From assembly GCA_017447325.1 (NCBI GenBank), contig JAFSNU010000044.1, positions 1-12,642 of the forward strand: 12,642 nucleotides of DNA. The letters run 5' to 3'. Shown here one piece after another: positions 1 to 6,558 of the stretch. The DNA comes from Synergistaceae bacterium (GTDB lineage: Bacteria; Synergistota; Synergistia; Synergistales; Aminobacteriaceae). Position numbers and translations under genes: made by a program. The notes beneath the pieces were generated by a model. That model was not told the DNA's origin. It searched no databases and was given only the letters and a program-made list of their open reading frames with translations. Position 1 is the first letter of the stretch, and the number at the start of each line of letters is the position of its first letter.

Positions 1-37
1 CATCCATACACAGCTTCGTATTATTTGCTTTAGGCAT
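1..37 (-). CDS. Start of intron-encoded protein (probable reverse transcriptase/maturase), truncated by window edge
   Basis: Twelve codons are visible (MPKANNTKLCMD) before the window ends. The start is chosen from the strong AAAGGAGGG site at 53-45, about eight bases before the ATG at 37-35. An ATG closer to that site opens only a four-codon frame. Position at the end of the ribozyme domains is where group II introns carry their reverse transcriptase/maturase, so that product is inferred from context only. No RT motif is visible in these residues. Confidence 0.6.
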   Translation of the reverse strand, partial: MPKANNTKLCMD

Positions 38-738
38 TAGGCATCCCTCCTTTCTTGATTTTGGAGCGACCCTTTTTAACCATGCTCGAGTTCCTAATAC
101 GACTGATTGATTTAATTTTGTTACCAACGACTTGAGGCCATTCCTCCATTCCAATTACAGGAACTTCTTTTTATTAGGTTCGACCTCTGCTTTTCCGTGC
201 CGGTTCAACTGCTTATATGTTTCGTCAGTTTACTTTGTTTACAAAGCCCGACACCTTTTCTTGTTCAGTTAATCCTATCTGTGCATATATCTTTAGATTT
301 CTGCTTTGAGCCTATTAGTTTGAACTGCCACGCCGGATTATTCCATCGGCAGTTACGGTATTTCATAACGTTGATTCTTACTTTACCGCACTAAATTCCA
401 ATTAAGGCAAACTGCATTTTTACAGCTTTTATTTATAGACCCGTACATTCGCAGATTTGTCAGACATTTCTGTCATTCTAACCATAGATATTTTATAGAC
501 CCCCGGCATATAGGCTACATCATCCACCTCTGGACAACTTTCGTGATATTCTTTACGGCCGCTCTCTGCCGAATTCGCCGAGCTTCAAACGATTTCTCGC
601 TTGCCGGAGTCTCAGGGGAGACGTTTCAGGGCGTTACTCCTTTCATTCCATCTCTCGGATTACCCGTTCATAACTCGTTGTTACTGAGCTATGCTGTTTT
701 TTCGTCTAATGAATGACTTGTAGCAGAACAAGTCGCAC
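1..738 (-). mobile_element. Group II intron, 5' part (domains I to IV and start of its ORF)
   Basis: On the minus strand the element begins at 738 with GTGCG, the conserved group II intron 5' end, followed at once by a hairpin (GACTTG/CAAGTC, 735-716). The exon just upstream ends in CTCCTT (744-739), and its perfect complement AAGGAG lies in the intron at 642-637 (IBS1/EBS1). Two bases further out, exon ATAACTC (753-747) is matched by intron GAGTTAT at 676-670 (IBS2/EBS2). EBS2 lies 5' of EBS1, as expected for domain I. About 700 bases follow with several hairpins (for example GTCTC/GAGAC near 625-610) and no long minus-strand reading frame, as expected of a ribozyme core. An ORF with a strong Shine-Dalgarno then starts at 37. 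Domains V and VI and the 3' splice site lie beyond base 1. The structural subclass cannot be told from this part. Confidence 0.85.
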
Positions 739-804
739 AAGGAGTTGAGTTATACCATGAGTATTTTACTGTTTTATTTTTATTTATTCCTTTTTATAAT
801 AAAC

Positions 805-1034
805 TCAAATAAATTCGAGACATTTACCATCAAGTTTACAAGTCGAATTTAACGAAGCAAGCAGATATTGATTAAACATTAAAAGCATTTGGCGAATATC
901 TTTATCATCTCTGGAAGAATCGCAATTTCTTCTGGAGATTTTTTATTTGTCGTTGAAACTCGTTTAATAAAGTCCAAGAGGCAATTATGTATTACTTGTT
1001 CATCTTATTTTGTTGCTGTAATATATTTCGCCAT
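805..1034 (-). pseudogene. Small unrecognised gene broken by a stop and a frameshift
   Basis: An ATG at 1034 follows AAGGAG (1052-1047). The frame reads MAKYITATK, meets TAA as codon 10, and then continues open for 41 more codons (DEQVIHNCLLDFIKRV...) to a stop at 879. The open stretch after the stop has ordinary protein composition. A frame change near 905 (…ILPEM to DIRQMLLMFNQYLLAS…) would carry the reading on to a stop at 805, giving about 76 residues. The family is not recognised. The gene lies between the group II intron and a divergent small gene at 1158. A functional short peptide starting after the stop cannot be excluded. Confidence 0.4.
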
Positions 1035-1103
1035 TTATTTCACCTGCTCCTTAAATCATTTCTGCATTCCGCAACGTCACAATGTTTACTCCTTTAATTT
1101 ACG

Positions 1104-1132
1104 TTTATTTCAAGCATTCATTTCCTTATAAT
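1104..1132 (+). promoter_or_regulatory. Possible promoter for the 43-residue gene
   Basis: A perfect TATAAT at 1127-1132 lies about 12 bases before the AAGGAGG ribosome binding site of the gene at 1158. The -35 box at the right distance (TTTATT, 1104-1109) is a poor match, so the call rests on the -10 box and its position. Confidence 0.4.
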
Positions 1133-1157
1133 AAAAACATACTAAGGAGGCTATAAA

Positions 1158-1289
1158 ATGCTCGAAAGTTCAATACCTGTTCCACAAAACATCCCCGCTG
1201 CTCGTATCACGGCTGCCTCTACTATTACAGCTGCCACTATACAGGCGGGGAAACTTGACGCTGGCGATTTTTTAGCTGTCAAAAATTAA
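1158..1289 (+). CDS. Small protein of unknown function (43 aa)
   Basis: An intact 43-codon frame starts at ATG 1158 behind an excellent Shine-Dalgarno (AAGGAGG at 1144-1150, seven bases before the start). The product begins MLESSIPVPQN, then runs through an alanine/threonine/isoleucine-rich middle (ITAASTITAATIQAG) and ends in an acidic stretch (KLDAGDFLAVKN). There is no clear signal peptide or membrane span. The family is not recognised. It is one of the few unbroken frames left of 8.1 kb. It is divergent from the broken gene at 805-1034 and convergent with the antirepressor cluster that ends at 1311, which suits a small phage or element gene. Start and frame are well supported; function is open. 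Confidence 0.65.
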   Translation: MLESSIPVPQNIPAARITAASTITAATIQAGKLDAGDFLAVKN

Positions 1290-1310
1290 TTTAACGAGCT
1301 TCATTATCAC

Positions 1311-1529
1311 TTATTCGGTAAACATCTCGAATAATAAGGCGTTCTTTGCGCTCTGGAATGCCTCCAACACATTCTGGGGCGTTTTCAATACCCTGCCACT
1401 CAAGTAATAACACATTTTTTCCTGCGACTTATAATCTAAACCTCTCATAGTAATTAAAGAATTAGTTAATTGCTGTTGCTCTATAAGCTTATCAAGCCTT
1501 GGTATAATAGCTTCTACCTCTTTATCCAT
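1311..1529 (-). CDS. Small helical hypothetical protein (72 aa), last gene of the antirepressor cluster
   Basis: This intact frame begins seven bases after the stop of the antirepressor fragment at 1537, so it is probably co-transcribed with it. The start has only a weak AGG-type site, which points to translational coupling. The product (MDKEVEAIIPRLDKLIEQQQ... to ...ALLFEMFTE) is charged and mostly predicted helical by eye, with a glutamine-rich stretch near residues 18-20 that could form a short coiled coil. No signal peptide or membrane segment is seen. The family is not recognised. It could also be a C-terminal piece cut off from the degenerate antirepressor upstream, but it has its own ATG and no frame lesion. 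Confidence 0.5.
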   Translation of the reverse strand: MDKEVEAIIPRLDKLIEQQQLTNSLITMRGLDYKSQEKMCYYLSGRVLKTPQNVLEAFQSAKNALLFEMFTE

Positions 1530-1536
1530 AGCTATA

Positions 1537-2348
1537 CTACCTGAACCACCACTTATGTTCTTTACATAACTCTTTGACTTTTTCGCGCCCTATTTCCGAG
1601 AAATAAAATTGAAGCGTATCGTCCTGCGACTTATTTTTACCTTTATACAACTTCCAAAGGCCATATTTATTTATCTTATCTTCGTCGCTGATAAGTCCCA
1701 CTTGACGCGCTATCTTTATAAGAGAATGTACACTTACCCCTAACTCTTCGCATATAACAGAAGCCGCGTAATAAGTCTTCGATAAAATCGGCTCTAATAA
1801 TTCAAGCTCCTTGCCGGTCGTTAATCGTGCAATTTCATAAACTAACAACTGTCTTTGCTCTTTATTTAAGGGATAAGCAGGATTTTCCACGAAACGCTAA
1901 AGAGCCATCGCATTCTGAGCGTCAGCATTTCTGCGCTGTATAATAATCGCTCTTCTGCTAATTACAAGCGCAAATCCTCATTATCATCCTTACCCGCTTC
2001 TTCTTTAAGTTCGCTATCGGGAATACTATACGAGCCGGTCTTGCGGATGGATGGCAAAACTTCTGAGGTTACCCATTTGCGAAATTTCTTGCCCTCGGGC
2101 TTGTTACTACGTATAACGAAAGTGTAAAGACCAGATTCAGATATTACATTCATTTCTCTATCCTGAATACCTACCCTAACTTTTAGTAAGGTCAGCTCAT
2201 CTTCATCAAGCCCTTGTAATGCTTTAGTAATATTTTTAAGTTATAAAATATTACAAACGTCTTTCGCTATAAACCAAGGCTCACCGTTTCTGATGATAAT
2301 TCTTACTTCATGTTCTTCAAAATCAAAAACCTGTAATGCGTTACTCAT
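1537..2348 (-). pseudogene. BRO-family phage antirepressor, degenerate
   Basis: The ATG at 2348 follows AAGGAG (2363-2358) with a nine-base gap. The first part is a clear BRO-N domain (…VFDFEEHEVRIIIRNGEPWF…, then LDEDELTLLKVRVGIQDREM, SESGLYTFVIRSNKPE, FRKWVTSEVLPSIRKTGSY). Such proteins, common in prophages, counter repressors or bind DNA. Lesions: an in-frame TAA at codon 36 (2243-2241), in the middle of the domain, where glutamate or glycine would be usual; a TAA at 1964-1962; a frame change in 1900-1960; and a TAG at 1899-1897. The last 117 codons (from ATG 1890) resemble antirepressor C-terminal domains, with a helix-turn-helix-like stretch (ASVICEELGVSVHSLIKIAR) and a YxFSEIGREKVKEL tail. 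I read these pieces as one former gene of about 270 residues. The two halves could instead be separate genes. Confidence 0.75.
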
Positions 2349-2365
2349 AAATCTAAGCTCCTTAT

Positions 2366-2509
2366 TTACTCTAACAGCTCTCCCGCTTTAACTGCCAACA
2401 AATCAGCCAGCTTTAAAAATTCATCTAAGCGGGGAAAGAGCAACCCTTTTTCCCATCTTCGCAAGCTATCCGTTGAAAATCCACATGCTTCCGATACCTG
2501 CCTGAGTGA
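2366..2509 (-). pseudogene. XRE/Cro-type helix-turn-helix repressor, 5' end lost
   Basis: A 47-codon open stretch ends three bases before the ribosome binding site of the antirepressor gene. It reads SLRQVSEACGFSTDSLRRWE, then KGLLFPRLDEFLKLADLLAV and KAGELLE. This is a textbook XRE fold: helix 2 LRQVSEACG, recognition helix STDSLRRWEKG, then the PRLDEFLKLADLL helix pair. Immediately upstream is an in-frame TGA (2512-2510), and the usual first 15 to 20 residues are not present in any single frame, so the gene is truncated or frameshifted at its start. It heads the cluster that continues with the BRO antirepressor and the 72-residue gene, a typical phage immunity arrangement. The missing N-terminus coincides with the junction to the opposite-strand module beginning near 2540. 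Confidence 0.65.
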
Positions 2510-2539
2510 TCATTTCCGCCTACAAGAAGTAGTGAATGA

Positions 2540-2671
2540 ATGCTTGTATATGGGAAGGATGTCGAGAGGATAGAACTACCGCCTACTCCAGAGGGGTATT
2601 CTATTTTTAAAGATATAGCGGCGAGTATTGCAAATAGAAACATCGCTACGAAAACTCAGCCAGTAGCGTAA
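2540..2671 (+). CDS. Small ORF of unknown function (43 aa) upstream of the DUF262 gene
   Basis: An open 43-codon frame from ATG 2540, right after an in-frame TGA, ends 20 bases before the DUF262 gene. The product (MLVYGKDVERIELPPTPEGY, then SIFKDIAASIANRNIATKTQ, PVA) has protein-like composition with a proline-rich turn and an amphipathic helix. The family is not recognised. The ribosome binding site is weak, so the frame may be the tail of a larger gene cut off at the junction with the truncated HTH gene on the other strand. Its position suggests co-transcription with the nuclease-like gene. Confidence 0.4.
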   Translation: MLVYGKDVERIELPPTPEGYSIFKDIAASIANRNIATKTQPVA

Positions 2672-2691
2672 AAATAGAAAGTAGATATTTT

Positions 2692-4402
2692 ATGCCTGAC
2701 ACAAAAATCGAAGTCAAGACTATCGATGAAGTTTTAAGCAGGATTAACGCGAATGACGACGGCGAAATATTCCTGCCGTGTATTCAGCGTGATTTTGTTT
2801 GGAAACAAGAGCGTATTTATAGTTTATTAGACTCGCTGATGCGTGGCGACCCTATGGGAGTTATCCTTGCTTGGGAGACGACTCGTTCTATTAATTATCG
2901 TAAATTTGAATGCTCTCACAATGATAATGATAATAGCGAATTTCAAGTTATTGACGGAAATAATTCGACTTTAAAGCAATATATTCTTGACGGCCAACAA
3001 CGCTTACAGAGTTTATATATAGCTATGCACGGTTCTTATAATGGGAATGTGCTTTATTTTGATTTATTAGATAGTGCTCCTTTACCCTTACTCAAATCCC
3101 CTTGCACGGATGGGTAAATATCCCTGTGTTTTTATCAAAACAAATTCAATCGGATGATGATGTTTTAAATGCTTTAGAACAATCAGGCATTGCACCTGCG
3201 GATTATACTGCTGAAGAAATAAAAATAATGTGCGGCAATGCTGAAAAAAATATATAATGTTTTTAAAAACGAATATGATATCCCTATCCAAAAACTTGAT
3301 GATAATATTAACTTGTCCAACATTGCCGAAATATTTACGCGAATAAATTCTGGCGGCATTATTCTCACCCCAGAAGATTTTATAATGGTTGCGATGACCG
3401 ATGACTGTATTACTGAAAATGAAAAATTTAAACAGCTTATAACAAAGATTAAGGGCTTTGGGTTTAAGAAGCCTAAGGATTTTATTAAACAAGTATGTTA
3501 TGCTGCTCTTTTGCGAGAGACTGGTAATAGTCAAGCAATAAAAGGAAAATTTAATAAAGACGCTATAAAGACAAAGTTAGAGAATAACTATAAGGATATT
3601 AGCGAAGCTATAACTGATGTATTAAATTTTGTCGAAGAGTTTAAAGCTGTGCGTCAATTTACAAGAATACAACATAATTCCGGTATTTATTCTTGTTGCA
3701 TATCGCTACACTCATGGACGTGACGCATGGAATAAAAATAGAGATGCTGCAAGAAAATTTTTCTTAACAGCACTTTTATGCAATGATTATTTAACAAGGA
3801 TGAATCAAACAATTATAAAAGCTTTATTAACCCACGTGACGAATGGCAGGAATAGAGATTTTAACATTGATGTGATACAAATATATTCCATAGAAATGAT
3901 AATAGGAGTTTTAGCTTCGATGCTAATGCGCTTCTCGATAAGAGTATAGATATGTATTCACAGACGGCAGATATAGTTTTAAATCTCATTTATCATGGGC
4001 AAAATACTTTTATCCTGTTACGATGACCTGCAAAGATCATATATTCCCCAGAAGTGAGTTAGAAAATAAACTCACTAAAAAAGGCGATAAACGTAGGTAT
4101 AGTGACAGAGAAATTAATAGTATTTTAAATTGCGAATTACTGACTGCGGATAGAAACTCCATGGCGCATAAAGGTAATAAATTGCCTAATAGATATTTTA
4201 GTGATGCAGAAAATGATTTTAATAGAGTAAGCAGCAGACTTAACGAGAACGATTTTATAAGTCTTGATGATTTTATTGAGCTCCATTGCATTTCAAGGCC
4301 GAATGACACTGGGACATTAACTATTATAGAGATTTTTTAGACGCACGCAAAGAATTATTAATAGCGCGAATGATTGAAACTTACAATATGCTTGTAGGGT
4401 AA
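2692..4402 (+). pseudogene. DUF262-HNH (GmrSD-like) nuclease gene, broken by about six frame changes
   Basis: The first frame (2692-3117) has the DUF262 ParB-like nuclease core: LPCIQRDFVW near residue 28, the LLDSLMRGDPMGVILAW helix and strand, and the hallmark LDGQQRLQSLY at about residue 99. Later fragments carry IAEIFTRINSGG (DUF262), an alpha-helical middle, and a C-terminal HNH-type domain with DHIFPRS (about 4037) and ILNCELLTADRNSMAHKGNK. The last frame ends YRDFLDARKELLIARMIETY…*, with its stop at 4400-4402. Reading the whole needs frame switches near 3085-3105, 3243 (A7 run), 3665 (T3 run), 3890, 3940 and 4305. No nonsense codon is needed in the joined reading, about 570 residues. 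DUF262 proteins include type IV restriction systems such as GmrSD and other anti-phage effectors, so this was probably a defence nuclease. Either it is decayed, or the sequence has local indel errors. Confidence 0.8.
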
Positions 4403-4421
4403 AATCTCTCGCTTGACGACT

Positions 4422-4470
4422 AACATCCTTCCCCTCAGCCTCTGCGATTGATGTTCCAGCGCGGAGGCTG
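4422..4470 (+). other. Structured intergenic hairpin with a possible pseudoknot
   Basis: CAGCCTCTGCG (4436-4446) pairs with CGCGGAGGCTG (4460-4470) to give an 11-bp stem containing one G-T pair and a 13-base loop. The loop holds GATGTT (4450-4455), which is complementary to AACATC at 4422-4427, so an H-type pseudoknot is possible. No T-run follows the stem, so it is not a standard terminator. It sits between the end of the DUF262 gene and the small gene at 4529 and may be a leader structure. Confidence 0.45.
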
Positions 4471-4528
4471 CTTCACTCTAACGCTCGGCGACGTCTAATT
4501 TATAAATAAACAGAAAGGAGAATACGAC

Positions 4529-4633
4529 TTGGCTGAAACGCTTAATATCACATTGACTATTGTTAATCTTTTTAAAGAAATTATCTCGCTCCCTATAAAA
4601 TTTTCTGAAGTAATTAATAATGATACCGCATGA
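4529..4633 (+). CDS. Small protein (34 aa) translationally coupled to the SieB-like gene
   Basis: A TTG start at 4529 lies eight bases after AAAGGAG (4514-4520), the best ribosome binding site in this stretch. The product, MAETLNITLTIVNLFKEIIS then LPIKFSEVINNDTA, ends in ATGA: its stop overlaps the ATG of the next gene at 4630. The LFKEIISLPIKF stretch resembles the N-terminus of superinfection-exclusion B proteins, which begin with a short helix of this kind before their membrane spans. It may therefore be the true N-terminus of a SieB-like protein split by a one-base frame change, or a separate coupled peptide. I cannot decide between these. Confidence 0.55.
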   Translation: MAETLNITLTIVNLFKEIISLPIKFSEVINNDTA

Positions 4634-5043
4634 TTACTTTAATTTGGATATGTTTTTTAGGTTGGGCTTCGTACAAACTTTTGATTTTTATCAAAGGTTT
4701 ATTTAAACGTCAGCTTTGCAAGAAGTATTTAAACACACTCACATGCGGATATGGCGGGGAGGTCGCCGTGCTTAAATATGTTTTAGATAATCCGCTTGGA
4801 AGTGTTACATGGATACCGTTTGATAACGCTGCTATGCTTTCTCTTTACGGAAAAGAGATACTTAAAATTGTTAATAATATTTCTTCAATTCGCAAAGGCT
4901 TTGATAATGTCAAAGTAATATGTTATCCTTATTGTATCCCTGAGTATCTGAGAAAATATATAGCATCACATCGCACAGAACTCGAAGAACACTGGGGTGA
5001 TGTTTTCCCATGCGCAGAATTAAGACATTGTCAACACAATTAA
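4630..5043 (+). CDS. SieB-like membrane protein (possible superinfection exclusion)
   Basis: The 137-residue frame starts with a hydrophobic span (MITLIWICFLGWASYKLLIF), then a basic loop (KGLFKRQLCKKY), which places a cytoplasmic domain after one membrane segment. The cytoplasmic part (GGEVAVLKYVLDNPLGSVTW, then IPFDNAAMLSLYGKEILKIV) has the layout of the SieB family: a short helix ending in a variable turn, a strand, and a small winged-helix-like region. It ends in a histidine/cysteine-containing tail (CAELRHCQHN). SieB proteins sit in the inner membrane of lysogens and abort superinfecting phages. The family match is by eye and moderate. Translation is coupled to the 34-residue frame by an ATGA overlap. 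The usual SieB has two spans, so the upstream frame may supply part of the protein. Confidence 0.45.
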   Translation: MITLIWICFLGWASYKLLIFIKGLFKRQLCKKYLNTLTCGYGGEVAVLKYVLDNPLGSVTWIPFDNAAMLSLYGKEILKIVNNISSIRKGFDNVKVICYPYCIPEYLRKYIASHRTELEEHWGDVFPCAELRHCQHN

Positions 5044-5064
5044 ATTTTACGAGGATTTTTTATT

Positions 5065-5283
5065 ATGAAAAAAAACTTTAGGCGCAACACTCGCATTGTT
5101 ATTGTTATTTTTATTATATACAGCTGACGCTATATTTGATGGGAAGGAGCTCCTCGCGGAACAGATTGGGCATATATGAACGCGCAGGAGAAAAAAATTT
5201 ATATTAAGGCCTTTAAAGAAGGATTACTTTACGGAGCAGTAAACTGCGTTCCCCTTTTGTCTAAAAATTTGGAAGATGCATAA
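5065..5283 (+). pseudogene. Small secreted protein gene, frameshifted at a poly-A run
   Basis: ATG 5065 follows CGAGGA (5050-5055). As written the frame stops after 20 codons. Removing one A from the run of eight at 5068-5075 gives a perfect signal peptide (MKKTLGATLALLLLFLLYTA, then DAIFDGKE). A second frame change near 5150 joins it to …GTDWAYMNAQEKKIYIKAFK and EGLLYGAVNCVPLLSKNLED, with a stop at 5281-5283. The restored product is about 72 residues, exported, with a lysine-rich body. No family is recognised. The last 35 codons also form a free ORF from ATG 5176 without a convincing ribosome binding site. The A-run could undergo reversible slippage, but the second lesion argues for plain decay. 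Confidence 0.55.
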
Positions 5284-5310
5284 AAAATAAAAGAGCTGGC
5301 AGTAGTTCTT

Positions 5311-5891
5311 GTGGAAATTAAATATGAGCCTTTGAAAGATTTAATTAAAATCGAGCGCATGGCTCGCAACTGCTACAACAGTCCTTTAAGCGAGAGCGAG
5401 GACGCTCGTAATGAATTTATAAGCAAGCTCGTTAAAGCTGGACATGAGAGCGTTATCGAACACGTGAGCGTGTCGTTTATGCTGACAGTCCCGCGCTCAA
5501 TAAGTCATCAGATAGTGCGTCACAGAATTGGCGTAGCATACTCGCAGCAATCGCAGCGTTATATAGACTTATCGAAAGAGCCGTTAAAAGTCATCGCGCC
5601 CGTGCCTGAACTTGACGCAATCGATTTAATTTTATGGAGACAAAGCGTTGAGTTCTCAGCTGAAATTTATAATAAATTAATTGCGTCCGGCGTTCGGCCA
5701 CAGCAAGCGCGTTCAGTCCTGCCCAACTGCACAGCGGCAAAGCTCGGCATGACTGCGAATTTAAGATCATGGCGGCATATTTTAAAGAGCGTTACGCAAA
5801 CACGCGCACCGATCCGGCGATTAGAGAAGTAGTGAGTTTAGTTGCTGAAAAATTAAAAGAGATGTATCCGCCGGTGTTCGGGGATATTTAA
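5311..5891 (+). pseudogene. thyX: Flavin-dependent thymidylate synthase, frameshifted near its 3' end
   Basis: ThyX converts dUMP to dTMP with methylene-tetrahydrofolate, FAD and NADPH, as a tetramer. Seen here: N-terminal CYNSPLSESEDARNEFISKL, GHESVIEHVSVSF, the signature region QIVRHRIGVAYSQQSQRYI (about residues 68-86), and RPQQARSVLPNCTAAKLGMT and NLRSWRH near the end. The canonical signature is RHR-x7-S; here eight residues separate RHR from the serine. The first frame runs to 5832, but after NLRSWRH (about 5775) a one-base loss switches frame. The expected C-terminus (YFKERYANTRTDPAIREVV… to PVFGDI) is found in the next frame, with its stop at 5889-5891. Joined, it has a normal length near 193 residues for the compact form. 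The start is GTG at 5311 with a weak ribosome binding site. Mobile elements often carry thyX to support DNA synthesis. Confidence 0.85.
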
Positions 5892-5893
5892 TA

Positions 5894-5921
5894 TTGTCAA
5901 GATAAAAAATTATATTATAAT
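5894..5921 (+). promoter_or_regulatory. Probable sigma-70 type promoter for the Doc-like module
   Basis: TTGTCA (5894-5899) and a perfect TATAAT (5916-5921) are 16 bases apart, directly after the thyX stop and about 85 bases before the start at 6006. A second A/T-rich candidate (GTGATAAAAT near 5955) lies closer to the gene. Toxin modules normally have their own promoter, which fits. Confidence 0.6.
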
Positions 5922-6005
5922 TTAAAGCTATTAATCCCTCAATTTTTCTAATGTGATAAAATAGGGAAATTTTTTTTATTTATTTAGGTGAGGAGAGTGG
6001 CTATT

Positions 6006-6173
6006 ATGATATTCACAAGTAGCGTAGAATTAAATTCTGAAAAGTCTTCGCGTAACGTGAATGTTGATTTAATTAGACATGTGCGTAAAAAAACACCCGA
6101 AAAGTGCGAGGCAATAATAGAGAGTGTATTTCGTGAAAGAGAAGCTGCTTTCGATATGCTCGCAAGATATTAA
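6006..6173 (+). CDS. Small charged protein (55 aa), possible antitoxin of the Doc-like gene
   Basis: The start is set at ATG 6006, ten bases after AGGAG (5991-5995). GTG codons at 5988 and 5997 are less well placed. The product (MIFTSSVELNSEKSSRNVNV, then DLIRHVRKKTPEKCEAIIES, VFREREAAFDMLARY) is short and highly charged, with a C-terminal helix. That is the build of many antitoxins (a strand, then helices of the CcdA/ribbon-helix-helix type), but no family is recognised and it does not look like Phd. It overlaps the start of the Doc-like frame by about 50 bases, and antitoxin-before-toxin order with overlap is usual for such pairs. The role is inferred from position only. Confidence 0.45.
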   Translation: MIFTSSVELNSEKSSRNVNVDLIRHVRKKTPEKCEAIIESVFREREAAFDMLARY

Positions 6174-6558
6174 TTGGTTGGCTGAGGAAAATATTATTTC
6201 GGTTATAAATAAACTTCAAGCGAAATATTTAGATGAGCCAATTAATATTATTTCTTACAGTCCTATAGGTTATATTTCTAACCTTGAGGCGGTTTCTAAT
6301 TTTTATGATGACGATGTTTTAGTGCTTGCGGTTGTTATATGTCGTTCTATTATTCAAGAACATCAGTTACAGGACGGTAATAAGCGTTTTTGAATGGCAC
6401 TTGCAACTAATTTTTTGGAGCTGAATAATATAAAGCTCACTGTTGATGATGAGGATTTTATAAAAGCTGCTCTAAAATTGGCAAAAGATGAAGTAGATTT
6501 AGAAGCACTTTATCACTGGATTTGTAATAACGTAAGGGCTGGTACACAGCATAGTTAA
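6124..6558 (+). pseudogene. Doc-type Fic-fold toxin, interrupted by TGA
   Basis: The frame carries INWLAEENIISVINKLQAKY near its start and the Fic/Doc active-site motif HQLQDGNKR (about residues 80-88; usual form HxFxDGNKR), immediately followed by F and an in-frame TGA (6391-6393). The same frame then continues with MALATNFLELNNIKLTVDDE and more to 6558, the expected Doc helices after the motif (usually …NKRTAFMA…FLELN). Doc toxins phosphorylate EF-Tu and halt translation. The motif retains H, D, G, N, K and R, but the usual phenylalanine after H is leucine. The GTG at 6124 is a poor start, and the true N-terminus may also be damaged because family similarity only starts near INWLAEEN. As written it should make no full toxin. 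Confidence 0.75.

Noticed and set aside
197..394. Plus-strand open frame inside the intron
   Set aside because: It lies antisense to the ribozyme region, has no ribosome binding site and no recognisable domain.
1..738. Diversity-generating retroelement
   Set aside because: No template/variable repeat pair is seen, whereas the GTGCG end and both EBS/IBS pairings fit a group II intron.
757..852. Plus-strand 31-codon hydrophobic frame after AAGGAG at 739
   Set aside because: The AAGGAG is the complement of the intron's IBS1 site, the spacing to the ATG is long (12 bases), and the composition is what AT-rich noncoding DNA gives.
3088..3534. Minus-strand open frame opposite the DUF262 gene
   Set aside because: It is antisense to fragments that clearly encode DUF262 motifs and has the composition of a shadow frame.
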